This document shows positions 37,896 through 47,211 of a DNA stretch of 64,000 nucleotides, one piece after another; positions within the stretch are counted from its first letter, which is position 1, and each line of letters begins with the position of its first letter. The notes under the pieces were generated by a model. It did no database searches and was not told where the DNA came from. It saw nothing but the letters and a program-made list of their open reading frames with translations. Source of the stretch: Molossus alvarezi (taxonomy: Eukaryota > Chordata > Mammalia > Chiroptera > Molossidae); contig CM073907.1 of the NCBI GenBank assembly GCA_037176705.1, positions 14,415,001-14,479,000 on the forward strand. Reading direction: 5' to 3'. A program made the position numbers and the translations under genes.

Positions 37896-38614
37896 ATAAA
37901 ATATATTAACAATCTAAAATATAAAATAAAATAAACAATGAATGTGTTCACATGAAGATCAAGAAAAATTATAACTTCATGAAAACCAATGAAAGTGAAC
38001 ACACAACAACATAAAATCAATGGGTTTCAGGGAAAGTAGTCCTGATAGAGAAGTTTATACCCTATATGTCAACCTCAGGAAACAAGATTTTTTAATTGAC
38101 TATCTCACATCAGAACTTAAAAAACTAGAAAGAAAACAAAACAAACTACCACAATAAAAAACCACAGACTAAGCAGTAGGAAATGAATAGCAAAGAATAC
38201 AGCAGAAATAGACAACATAGAAACTACAAATAATTCAAAAGATGAGCAAATTTCTAGAAATACGTAATCTCCCAGAACTGAACGGGGAAGAGATAGAAAA
38301 CTTGAACAGATCAATCACAACTAAGAAAATTGAAGATATAACCAAGAATCTCCCAGCAAACAAAATCCCAGGTTCAGAAGGCTTCACATGGGAGTTTTAC
38401 TGAACATTCAAGGAACTAACACCCATTCTTTTCAAACTATTTCAATAAATCCACCAAGATGGAACACTTCCAAACACACTTTATGAGGCCAGCATAATCT
38501 TAATTCCCAAACCAAATAAAGACACTAAGAACTAAAGAACACTACCCTGATTAACACAGATGCCAAAATCCTTAACAAAATATTAGCAAATCCAATCCAG
38601 CAATACATCAAACA
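37896..38614 (+). mobile_element. L1-B ORF2 fragment
   Basis: After about 40 bp of A/T-rich junk, L1-B ORF2 begins mid-gene at AAACAATGAATGTGTTCAC (about 37,936) and ends at CAATACATCAAACAAA (about 38,614), where the second KCNK1-like block starts. The pre-RT deletion typical of B is present near 38,241. It is too short to encode a catalytic core. Confidence 0.87.
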
Positions 38615-38721
38615 AACACCCAAGTGATGGCCTGAGGCCACTTCACCAGCTTAGGACTCCACCAGCCCATCCTTTGCAAGTCCCCACAGGAGAGGCACAG
38701 GAAGGGGCCTGTGGCCAGCCT

Positions 38722-39000
38722 AGAGGGGCTAGTGACACCAGAGTTGAGCAAAGCAGGTAGGAGTGGTTGGGTACACTGGAGTGGGGGCAGGTGGGTAGGA
38801 GGGGTTGGGGACACAGGAGTGGGAACAGGTGGGGCAGAGTGGCTGGGGACACCTGGGTAGGGGCAGGCAGGGCAGAGGGGCTGGGAAGTGCAAAATGGGG
38901 GCAGGTGGGGTGGAGGGGCTGGGGACACCAGGGAGGTAGCAGGCAGGTCAGAGGGGCTGGGGACACCTGGGGGGGCAGGAGGGGCAGAGGGGCTGGAGAG
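38722..39000 (-). repeat. ~39-bp minisatellite in KCNK1-like intron, copy 2
   Basis: About seven imperfect 39-bp units, for example GGGGTTGGGGACACAGGAG followed by TGGGAACAGGTGGGGCAGAG. This creates long Gly/Arg-rich (+) and Pro-rich (-) open frames with no gene-like start or homology. Confidence 0.87.
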
Positions 39001-39045
39001 GGCAGGGTGGGGAGCAGCCAAGGTGCCAGGCCACTGGGATCCTAC

Positions 39046-39345
39046 CTGTGGGAAGAGCAAGGTGCTGGCAAAGGAGCGCGCAGAGGTGAAGTCCAGGTTC
39101 CAGTGGCCTGAGGCTTTGCTCAGCACCAACAAGCCCTGGATGCTGCCTCCAGCACCCAGCCCAGGACCTGCTCACGCTGCAGCTAGGACAGGCACTCGCA
39201 CTCCAGGAGGCGCTGCTTCAGCTTGTGCAGCTCCTGGTGCAGCAGGTCCTCACAGGTCAGCACCACTGACAGGAGACCACAGAGCTAAAGACAAGGCTGA
39301 GCAGATAGCAGAGCACCAGGCACATGCAGCATTTTCCACACCAGA
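39046..39345 (-). pseudogene. KCNK1: KCNK1-like exon 1, copy 2
   Basis: Minus-strand reading gives CLVLCYLLSLVFSSVV (first TM). After a frameshift come EDLLHQELHKLKQRLLECECLS, a TAG, EQVLGWVLEAAS, and after another shift VLSKASGHWNLDFTSARSFAST, ending at CACAG|GTAGG. The stop after CLS is shared with copy 1 but not with copy 3, which keeps a Glu codon. The frameshift just after VLEAA is shared by all three. The extreme N-terminus is not recognisable. Confidence 0.83.
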
Positions 39346-39400
39346 TCCTGAGCTGAGGCTGCCCTGCAGCTCCCCTGTCCCCGGCCCCACCCCCACCTAA

Positions 39401-39767
39401 GGTCCAGCCCTGCCTACCCAGCCCCTGTGCCCAAGGCCTCCCTTGGTACCACCCCACCCACAGCACTCCCCTGGCCCATGCCCTAGCTCTGCTAGCTCTG
39501 GGGAGCTTTCCTTTCTTCTTCTCACTTTTCTTTCTTCTTCTCCTGCTCCCTCAGAATAGAAAGCAGCAAGGATGTGGCATTGATGTGGTGCTGAATCTTG
39601 TAACCAGAGCTTCCCTGGGAACCATGCATAAACTTGGCCAGAGCATTGGGCTGGACCAGAGGCCCCACCTTGGGCTCCTCCTGCTCCTGCCAGGTTCACT
39701 AAGCCTTCTGGAGCGGGCCATGGGGGGTGTCAAAGCCCATGCATGTGTGACAGAGAATTGTGCTCAA
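39401..39767. other. Unassigned GC-rich segment unique to KCNK1 block 2
   Basis: This ~370-bp segment is present only in the second unit. On the + strand a long pyrimidine tract (39,506-39,552) ends in CAG at 39,554, which looks like a 3' splice site. It is followed by ~210 bp in which one frame is open (39,585-39,770). I do not recognise the predicted peptide on either strand. It could be KCNK1 upstream DNA, or DNA from another gene picked up in a rearrangement. Its right edge fuses to L1 at about 39,768. Confidence 0.55.
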
Positions 39768-40075
39768 TAAACAAGCCAAACAAAAAAAGACAAATATCAC
39801 ATGATCTCACTAATTTGTGCAATATAATGAACTAATCAAACTGCTGAACTAAATTAACCCAGAGACATACAAGTGGGGTACAGACCAACAAGCATCAGAG
39901 GAGGGGGTTTTGTGAGGAAGGAGTTAAAACACAGAACTTACATGCATGTATGCATGACCAATTAACATAGCCAACCAAGCTGGGGATGGGGACAAGGAGA
40001 GGAAGGTGTCAATGGGGGAAAAATGAAAAACATGTGTAACAAAAATAAATTAATAAATTAAAAAACAAACAAAAA
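39768..40075 (+). mobile_element. L1 3' terminal fragment
   Basis: The last ~70 bp of ORF2 (AAACAAGCCAAACAAAAAAAGAC onward), the whole 3'UTR with the TATGCATG motif and G-rich stretch, and an A-rich tail. It separates the KCNK1-like unit from L1-C here. Copies 1 and 3 have no such piece. Confidence 0.87.
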
Positions 40076-41068
40076 AAATAGAAGGTGAAATAAAAAGCAT
40101 TCCATGCAAATAAAAAACAAAAACAAACAACAAAAGCCAAGGGAACATACTAGCACCAAACCTGCATTCCAAGAAATGCCAAAAGAACTTCTGTAATAAG
40201 CAGAAGAAATAGGAAGAGAAACATAACCATAATAAAGGAAGATGGCAATAAACAAGTACACGTCAATAATAACCTTAAATGTAACTTGATTAAACACTCA
40301 GATCAAAAGATACAGAGACACTGAATGAGTAAGAAAGCATGACTCATATATATGTTGTTTACAATAGATCCAACTCACAACAAAAGACTCACATAGTTTG
40401 AAAGTGAAAGGATGGAATTTTCCAAGTGAGCAGAAAAAAAAACAACAACAAAAAAAAGCTGGGGTATTAATACTTATATTTGATAAAATATACTTCAAAT
40501 AGAAGGCCATAACTAGAGACAAAGATGGCCACTACATAACATTGAAAGGATCTATCCAACAGTAACAGGAGAATATAACCTTAGTAAACATATATGAACC
40601 CAATAAAGGATGACAAATACTTTGTAAAACTTCTGAAGGACTTCAAAGAAGAAATAAAAAGGAACACAAACATAGCAGGAGACTTCAACACCCCACTGAA
40701 ATCACTGAATTCATCATATAGACAAAAATGTTACAATGAATCAGAGACTTTAAATTATGTACAAGATCAAATGGATTTAATAAATATCTACATAGAATTA
40801 CACCACAAAACTGCTTAATTCACATTCTTCTCAAGTGCACAGGGGACATCCTCAAAGACAGACCACATGTTAGGACACAAAGTAAGTCTCTACAAGTTCA
40901 AGAAGATTGAAAAAACAAATAAAACATCTTCTCAGATCACAATGGCATAAAAGTAGCAGTTAATTACAATGAAAACACTCCAACCCAAGGAGGCTAAATA
41001 TTATGTTATTAAACAATGAATGGGTTACCAAGGAGATCATGGAAGAGATTTAAAACTTCCTAGAAACC

Positions 41069-41324
41069 TCCCTGACTGGTTTGACTCAATGGTTAGAATG
41101 TCGGCCTGTGGACCAGAGAGTCCTTGGTTTGGTTCCCGCTAAGGGCACGTGCTTCAGTTGTATTTAGTCTCCAACCTTGTCATGGGTCCTGTCCCTGGCA
41201 ACCAGTCGATAAGTCTCTCTCACATCGATGTTTTTCTCTCTCTTTTTATTTCTCTCTTCCTCCTACTATATCTGAAGATAAATGCAAAACTGTCCACAGG
41301 TGAGGATAGGAAAAGGAAAACAAG
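41069..41324 (+). mobile_element. VES-like SINE, copy 2
   Basis: Same insertion as 32,596-32,846 with its own substitutions. The B-box-like GGTTTGGTTCCCGC is better preserved here. The flanking duplication reads AAACTTCCTAGAAAC (left) and AAACTTCCTGGTGAAC (right). Confidence 0.85.
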
Positions 41325-41467
41325 AAACTTCCTGGTGAACAATGAAAATGAAAACACAACACAAAATCTGTGGGATGCAGCAAAAGCAGTCCTGAGAGGA
41401 CAGTTCATAGCACTACAGGCCTACTTCCCAAAACAGAAAACTTTCTAATTGACTAACCCTACAACTT

Positions 41468-41485
41468 AAAGAACTAGAATGTAAA
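41468..41485 (+). repeat. Target-site duplication, left copy
   Basis: The 18-bp AAAGAACTAGAATGTAAA is repeated at 47,194-47,211 on the other side of the L1. The undisturbed site is seen at about 33,000 and 56,245, where the sequence runs straight on into GAAAAAGAAA. Confidence 0.95.
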
Positions 41486-41641
41486 TGGACAGAAAAAATG
41501 GCGGCAAAGTGAATGGAGCGACACAGACCGTCTCCCAAGACCAAACTGGATTTACAACGAAAATAAAGGCAAACCGTCAGGAAAGGGCAGCCGAAAGACA
41601 TCTTGGAGGACCACTTAACTAGAAACACCCACTCAGTCCTG

Positions 41642-42192
41642 CCGCTGAAGCCGCACAGACTCACGGCCCCCAGGGAACTCGGCGGGACTGGGGAACTAGG
41701 CGGAAAGTTAATTCTACCGTCTCCCTCCCCGCCGTGCACGGCCCTGGAAACTCTGTAGCCGCTGAAGCCGCACCGACTCACGGCCCCCAGGGAACTCGGC
41801 GGGACCAGGGAACTCGGTGGGACCAGGGAACTCGGCGGGACCGGGGAAGGCGGCGGAAAGTTAACTCTACCGTCTCCCTCCCCGCCGTGCACGGCCCTGG
41901 AAACTCTGTAGCCGCTGAAGCCGCACAGACTCACGGCCCCCAGGGAACTCGGCGGGACCAGGGAATGCAGCGGAAGGTTAACTCTACCATCTCCCTTCCT
42001 GCCGTGCACGGCCCTGGAAACTCTGTAGTCGGCTAAACTCTCAGCTGAAGCCTCACAGACTCCTGGCCCCCAGGGAACTGGGCGGGACCATGGAACTCGG
42101 CGGGACCAGGGAACTCAGCGGGAAATTATTCCCACCGCCTCCCTTGCCACACGGCATGGGCCCTCGTAACGCTATAGCCTGCTAAACTTTCG
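41642..42192 (+). promoter_or_regulatory. L1 5'UTR tandem monomers (putative promoter)
   Basis: Four imperfect monomers of about 117-153 bp start at about 41,642, 41,759, 41,912 and 42,044, each with a GCTGAAGCC(G/T)CAC start and a CACGGCCCTGGAAAC-type end. A partial fifth starts near 42,193. Within monomers a GGGACCAGGGAACTCGGC-type subrepeat varies in copy number, which explains the length differences. The region is CpG-rich, unlike the rest of the window. Tandem 5'UTR monomers act as promoters in mouse L1; promoter function here is inferred from that. Confidence 0.72.
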
Positions 42193-42345
42193 GCTGGAGC
42201 CACACAGACTCCCGGAGAACAGGGGACTTGGCGGGATTAAAGTGGGTCCTCCCTGGTGCTTCCAAACCCAGGAGAGGGAGCCACAAACAGCAAAACACAC
42301 ACTGGGAAAACTTGGCAGACTCCAAAGCCCACTGTGATAACGAAA

Positions 42346-43248
42346 ATGGTGAGAAACAGAAACAAAAGCCAAATGAAAGATCAAGAGACCTCTACAGAAG
42401 ATGAAATAACTGAGGTGCAGTTAGGCAAGTTAACAGAACTAGAATTTAGAGCCATGATGTTGCAGAAGCTCAACAGCATGTGTAAGGACATGAGCAACAT
42501 GAGTAAAGACATAGGAATGTTGAAAATAAACCATCTGGAAATGAAAAACCAACAGGAAGAAATGAAGAATGACATATCAGAAATGAAAAACACACTGGAA
42601 GGTCTAAAAAGCAGAGTAGGGGAAGCTGAGGACCGGATCAGTGAATTAGAAGACAGGCTAGAAGAAATCAACCAATCAGAAAACGAAAATGAAAAAAAGA
42701 TTAAAAAACAAGAAGAGAGCTTAAGAGAATTGTGGGACAACTGGAAACGTAATAATATTCGTATCATAGGAGTCCCTGAAGAAGAAGAAAGTAAGCGAGG
42801 GCTAGAGAATATATTCAAAGAATTAGTGACAGAAAACTTCCCTAATTTGGTGAAGGAAGAAGGCAAACAAGTTCAAGAAGCTCAGAGAGCCCCAAGTAAG
42901 AAGAACCCAAACAGGCCCACACCAAGACACATAGTAATCAAACTGCCAAAAATTAAAGACAAAGAGAGAATCCTAAAAGCAGCAAGAGATAAGCAACAGG
43001 TTACCTACAAAGGAACCCCCATAAGGCTCTCAGCTGACTTTTCACAAGAAACATTACAGGCTCGAAGGGAATGGCATGAAGTAATCAAGGTCATGAAAAA
43101 CAAGGATCTGAATCCAAGATTACTCTACCCAGCAAGGCTATCGTTCAAAATAGAAGGTCAAATAAAGAGCTTCCCAGACAAAATAAGGCTAAGGGAGTAC
43201 ATTAGCACCAAACCAGCAATGCAAGAAATGTTAAAAGGACTGCTGTAA
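42346..43248 (+). CDS. ORF1: L1 ORF1 protein, intact 300 codons
   Basis: ORF1p is a trimeric RNA-binding nucleic-acid chaperone that coats L1 RNA in cytoplasmic particles. This frame is open for 300 codons. Residues ~30-130 are a Leu/Met/Glu/Lys-rich coiled coil (RISELEDRLEEI near 97-108). An RRM-like domain follows from ~137 (NIRIIGVPEEE). The C-terminal domain holds RREWHE (~240-245) and YPARLSF (~261-267). I chose the ATG at 42,346 because it aligns with the start of the other ORF1 copies; an in-frame ATG at 42,256 would add 30 residues from the 5'UTR. ORF2 starts 46 bp after the stop, the usual L1 layout. Confidence 0.9.
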   Translation: MVRNRNKSQMKDQETSTEDEITEVQLGKLTELEFRAMMLQKLNSMCKDMSNMSKDIGMLKINHLEMKNQQEEMKNDISEMKNTLEGLKSRVGEAEDRISELEDRLEEINQSENENEKKIKKQEESLRELWDNWKRNNIRIIGVPEEEESKRGLENIFKELVTENFPNLVKEEGKQVQEAQRAPSKKNPNRPTPRHIVIKLPKIKDKERILKAARDKQQVTYKGTPIRLSADFSQETLQARREWHEVIKVMKNKDLNPRLLYPARLSFKIEGQIKSFPDKIRLREYISTKPAMQEMLKGLL

Positions 43249-43293
43249 TTACCAGGAGAAATGGGAAGAAAAACAGAACCACACTAAACAAAA

Positions 43294-46200
43294 ATGGCAA
43301 TAAATAAGTACATATCAATAACCACTTTAAATGTAAATGGACTGAATGCTCCCATAAAAAGACATAGAGTAACTGATTGGATAAGAAAGCAAGACTCATC
43401 TATATGCTGTTTACAAGAGACCCACCTCACAACAAAAGACTCACATAGATTGAAAGTGAAGGGATGGAAAAAATCTTCCAAGCAAATGGAAAGGAAAAAA
43501 AAGCTGGGGTAGCAATACTGATATCTGATAAAATAGACTTCAGATTGAAGGCCATAACTAGAGGCAAAGAATCCCACTACATAATATTGGAAGGATCTAT
43601 CCAACAGGAAGATATAACCTTGATAAACATATAGGCACCCAATATAGGAGCACCAAAATATATTAAAAATCGTCTGGAGGACTTCAAAGGAGAAATTGAT
43701 AGCAATACAATCATAACAGGGGACTTCAACACCCCGCTCACATCACTGGATAGATCCTCTAGACAAAAAATTAGCAAGGAAACAGAGACTCTAAATGAAG
43801 CACTAGACCAAATGGATTTAATAGATATCTACAGAGAACTACACCCCAAAACTACAGAATTCACATTCTTCTCAAGTACACATGGAACATTCTCAAAGAT
43901 AGACCACATGTTAGGGCACAAACTAAGTCTCTACAAGTTCAAGAAGACTGAAATTATAACAAGCATCTTCTCAGACCACAATGGTATGAAACTAGAAATC
44001 AATTGCAAGAAGAACATACAAAAACATTTTAACACATGGAAGCTAAATAGAATGTTATTAAACAATGAATGGGTCACCGAGGAAATCAAGGAAGAAATCA
44101 AAAGCTTCCTGGAAACCAATGAAAATGAGGACACAACAATACAAAATCTATGGGATGCAGCAAAAGCAGTTCTGAAAGGGAAGTTCATAGCACTACAGGC
44201 CTACCTCAAAAAAGAAGAAAAATCTCTAATAGACTACCTAACCTCACAACTTAAAGAACTAGAGAGTAAACAAAAAGAAAACCCCAGAGCAAGCAGAAGA
44301 AAGGAAATAGTAAGGATCAGAGCAGAAATAAACGACATAGAGACCAAAAAAACAATCCAGAGGATCAATAAATCAAAGAGCTGGTTTTTCGAAAAGATAA
44401 ACAAGATTGATGGACCCTTAGCTAGACTCACCAAGAAACAAAGAGAGAGAACCCAAGTACATAAAATCAGAAATGAAACAGGAGAGAAAACAACTGACCC
44501 TACAGAAATACAAAAGATCGTTAACAACTACTATGAAAAATTATATGGCAACAAATTCGAAAATCTAAGCGAAATGGATAAATTTCTAGAAACACATAGT
44601 CTCCCAAAACTGGATCAGATAGAGATTGAAAACTTGAACAGACCAATAACAACAGAAGAAATTGAAGATGTAATCAAGACTCTTCCAGCAAACAAAAGCC
44701 CAGGCCCGGATGGCTTCACAGGGGAGTTTTACCGAACATTCAAAGAAGAACTAATACCCATTCTCCTCAAACTATTTCAAAAAATTCAAGAAGAAGCAAG
44801 ACTTCCAAACTCATTTTATGAAGCCAACATAACTCTAATTCCAAAACCAGAAAAAGACACAACAAAGAAAGAAAACTACAGGCCAATATCCCTGATGAAC
44901 ATAGATGCCAAAATCCTGAACAAAATACTAGCAAATCGAATCCAGCAATACACCAGAAAAATTATCCACCATGACCAGGTGGGATTCATCCCAGGGATGC
45001 AAGGCTGGTACAATATTCGCAATTCCATAAATGTGATACACCACATAAATAAATTGAAGAATAAAAACCACACGATCATATCAATAGATGCTGAAAAAGC
45101 CTTTGACAAAATCCAGCATCCATTTCTGATAAAAACGCTCAGCAGTGTGGGAATTGAGGAATCATACATAGACATAATAAAGGCCATATATGAAAGACCT
45201 ACAGCCAACATCATACTCAATGGGCAAAAAATAAAAGCATTTCCCTTAAGAACAGGAACAAGGCAAGGATGCCCACTTTCGCCACTCCTATTTAACATAG
45301 TACTGGAAGTCTTAGCCACAGCAATCAGACAGGAAGAAAAAATAAAAGGGATCCAAATTGGAAAGGAGGAAGTGAAATTGTCATGATTTGCAGATGACAT
45401 GATACTGTACATAGAAAACCCCAAAGACTCCACCAAAATCTCACTAGACTTAATAAATGAATTTGGCAAAGTAGCAGGATACAAAATTAACATCAAGAAA
45501 TCGATGGCATTCTTATACACCAATGATGAACTCACAGAAAGAGAAACTAAGCAAACAATCCCATTTACCATTGCGGCAAAAAAAATTAAGATGCCTAGGA
45601 ATAAACTTAACCAAAGAGATAAAGGACCTATTCACAGAAAACAACAGGTCTTTGAAAAAAGAAATAGAGCAAGATGTAAAAAAGTGGAAGAACATACCCT
45701 GTTCATGGATTGGGAGAATTAACATCATTAAAATGTCCATATTACCCAAAGCAATCTATAGATTCAACGCAATCCCCATCAAAATACCAACGGCATACTT
45801 CACAGAATTAGAACAATTACTTCAAAAGTTCATATGGAACCAAAAAAGGCCTCAAATAGCCACAGCAATCTTGAAAAGGAAGAACAAATTTGGAGGGATC
45901 ACAATACCAGATTTCAGGTTATACTACAAAGCCACCATAATCAAAACAGCCTGGTACTGGCACAAGAACAGGTATATAGACCAGTGGAACAGAATAGAGA
46001 ACCCAGAAATGGACCCTAGGCAATATGCTCAATTAATATTTGACAAAGGTGGCAAGAGCATACAGTGGAGTAAGGACAGCCTCTTTAATAAGTGGTGCTG
46101 GGAAAATTGGACAGCTACTTGCCGAAAAATGAAACTAGACCATCAACTTACACCCTACACCAAAATAAACTCAAAATGGATAAAAGACTTAAATGTAACT

Positions 46201-46992
46201 CATGAATCCATAAAAATGCTAGAGGAGACTGTGGGCAACAAAATCTCAGACATCATACGCAACAGAATTTTTACTGACACATCACCTAAGGCAATAGAAA
46301 CAAAGGAGAAAAAATTTCCAATACATATAGAGTGCTCATACAACTCCACAAAAGGAAAACAAAGAATCCAATTAAAAAATGGGCAGAGGAACTAATTAGA
46401 CACCTCTCCAAACAAGACATACAAATGGCTAAGAGACATATGAAGAAATGTTCATCATCACTAATCATCAGAGATGCAAATCAAAACAACAATGAGGTAT
46501 CACCTCACACCTGTCAGAATGGCCGCCATCAACAAATCATCAAACAACAAGTGTTGGCGAGGGCGTGGAGAAAAGGGGACTCTAGGACACTGCTGGTGGG
46601 AATGCAGACTAGTGCAGCCACTATGGAAAACAATATGGTGTCACCTCAAAAAATTAAAAATTGATCTCCCATTTGACCCAGTGATCCCACTTCTAGGAAT
46701 ATACCCTACGAAGCATAAAACACCAATCAGAAAGAATATATGTACCCCCATCTTTGTAGCAGCACTATTTACAATCGCTAAGATCTGGAAACAGCCCTAG
46801 TGCCCATCAGTAGAGGAATTTATTAAAAAGCTGTGGTACATATACACAATGGAGTACTACGCAGCGGTAAGAAAGAAAGATCTCTTATCCTTTGAGACTA
46901 CATGGAGGGACCTGGAAAGTATCATCCTAAGTGAAACAAGCCAAACAGAGAAAGACAAATTTCATATGATCTCACTGATTTGTGGAATATAA
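43294..46992 (+). pseudogene. ORF2: L1 ORF2 (endonuclease/RT), recently disabled
   Basis: The start ATG is at 43,294. Endonuclease landmarks: TLNVNGLN, QETHL near 43,418, GDFNTPL near 43,720 and SDHNGM near 43,973. RT landmarks: [17 protein letters not shown] near 44,690, YRPISLMN near 44,877, [11 protein letters not shown] near 45,082, [14 protein letters not shown] near 45,268 and FADD at 45,387. Breaks I see: a frameshift in an A-run near 43,490, a TAG near 43,633, a TGA at 45,384 just before FADD, a frameshift near 45,580, a ~150-bp deletion near 46,312, a small frameshifting deletion near 46,472 and a TAG at 46,798. The longest open part is 524 codons (43,812-45,386). Confidence 0.92.
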
Positions 46993-46999
46993 TGAACAT

Positions 47000-47193
47000 A
47001 ACAGTTTGAGGACAATCCCCTAAGAAGTGGGGAGGTGAGAGAGGGATGAACCACAGAACTTATATGCATGTATGCATGAACAGTGGACATGGACAACAAT
47101 CTGGGGAAGGGGCAGGGAGGGAAGGGGGAGGGGGGAATCAGTGGGGGGAAAAAGGAGAATCATTTGTAACAAAAATTAATCAATAAAAAAAAA
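47000..47193 (+). other. L1 3'UTR with G-rich tract and A-rich tail
   Basis: The 3'UTR has a TATATGCATGTATGCATG motif near 47,060 and a purine-rich tract at about 47,103-47,147 with several runs of three to six G, ending in an AATAAAAAAAAAAA tail. A G-rich tract near the L1 3' end is a known mammalian L1 feature and is a potential G-quadruplex. The same tract recurs in the other L1 3'UTRs of the window. Confidence 0.8.
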
Positions 47194-47211
47194 AAAGAAC
47201 TAGAATGTAAA
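47194..47211 (+). repeat. Target-site duplication, right copy
   Basis: Perfect 18-bp match to 41,468-41,485. The A-rich L1 tail merges with its first As, so the true length could differ by a few bases. Confidence 0.95.

Larger units (their letters stand above)
38615..39400 (-). pseudogene. KCNK1: KCNK1-like genomic block, copy 2
   Basis: Second GC-rich KCNK1-like block, in the same orientation and with the same left fusion to L1-B (CACCCAAGTGATGG). On the minus strand it carries exon 1, a GT donor at 39,045-39,044 and intron with minisatellite. Its upstream side differs from copies 1 and 3 after about 39,400, where unrelated sequence follows. Confidence 0.82.
40076..41485 (+). mobile_element. 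L1-C fragment with VES insertion, copy 2 (left part)
   Basis: This repeats the arrangement at 31,592: it starts at AAAATAGAAGGTGAAATA in the ORF1 tail, has the ORF2 start ATG at 40,242 and carries the VES insertion at 41,069-41,324. It is interrupted at 41,485 by the full-length L1 and continues at 47,194. ORF2 is broken by stops near 40,816 and elsewhere. Endonuclease remnants include AGDFNTPLKSLNSS near 40,676. Confidence 0.87.
41486..47193 (+). mobile_element. Full-length L1-A with target-site duplication
   Basis: The element is about 5.7 kb and begins at TGGACAGAAAAAATGGCGGC. It contains a CpG-rich 5'UTR with tandem monomers, an intact ORF1, a damaged ORF2 and a 3'UTR with an A-rich tail. 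Perfect 18-bp duplications flank it. It inserted into L1-C of the second KCNK1/VES unit. The perfect duplication and the intact ORF1 make it the youngest large insertion in the window. It is not autonomous, because ORF2 is disrupted. Confidence 0.95.

Noticed and set aside
39760..39775. AATAAA after the orphan GC-rich segment as a polyadenylation signal of a retrocopy
   Set aside because: The bases straddle the join: AAACAAGCCAAAC already belongs to L1 ORF2, so the hexamer arose at the fusion.
44876..45571. Long minus-strand open frame (231 codons) opposite L1 ORF2, and many similar ones
   Set aside because: It is the reverse of A-rich, low-stop L1 coding sequence. The same antisense frames recur over every ORF2 copy and show no independent motif.
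43294..46992. A retrotransposition-competent L1
   Set aside because: ORF2 has at least two frameshifts, three nonsense codons and a ~150-bp deletion, so only ORF1 is intact.
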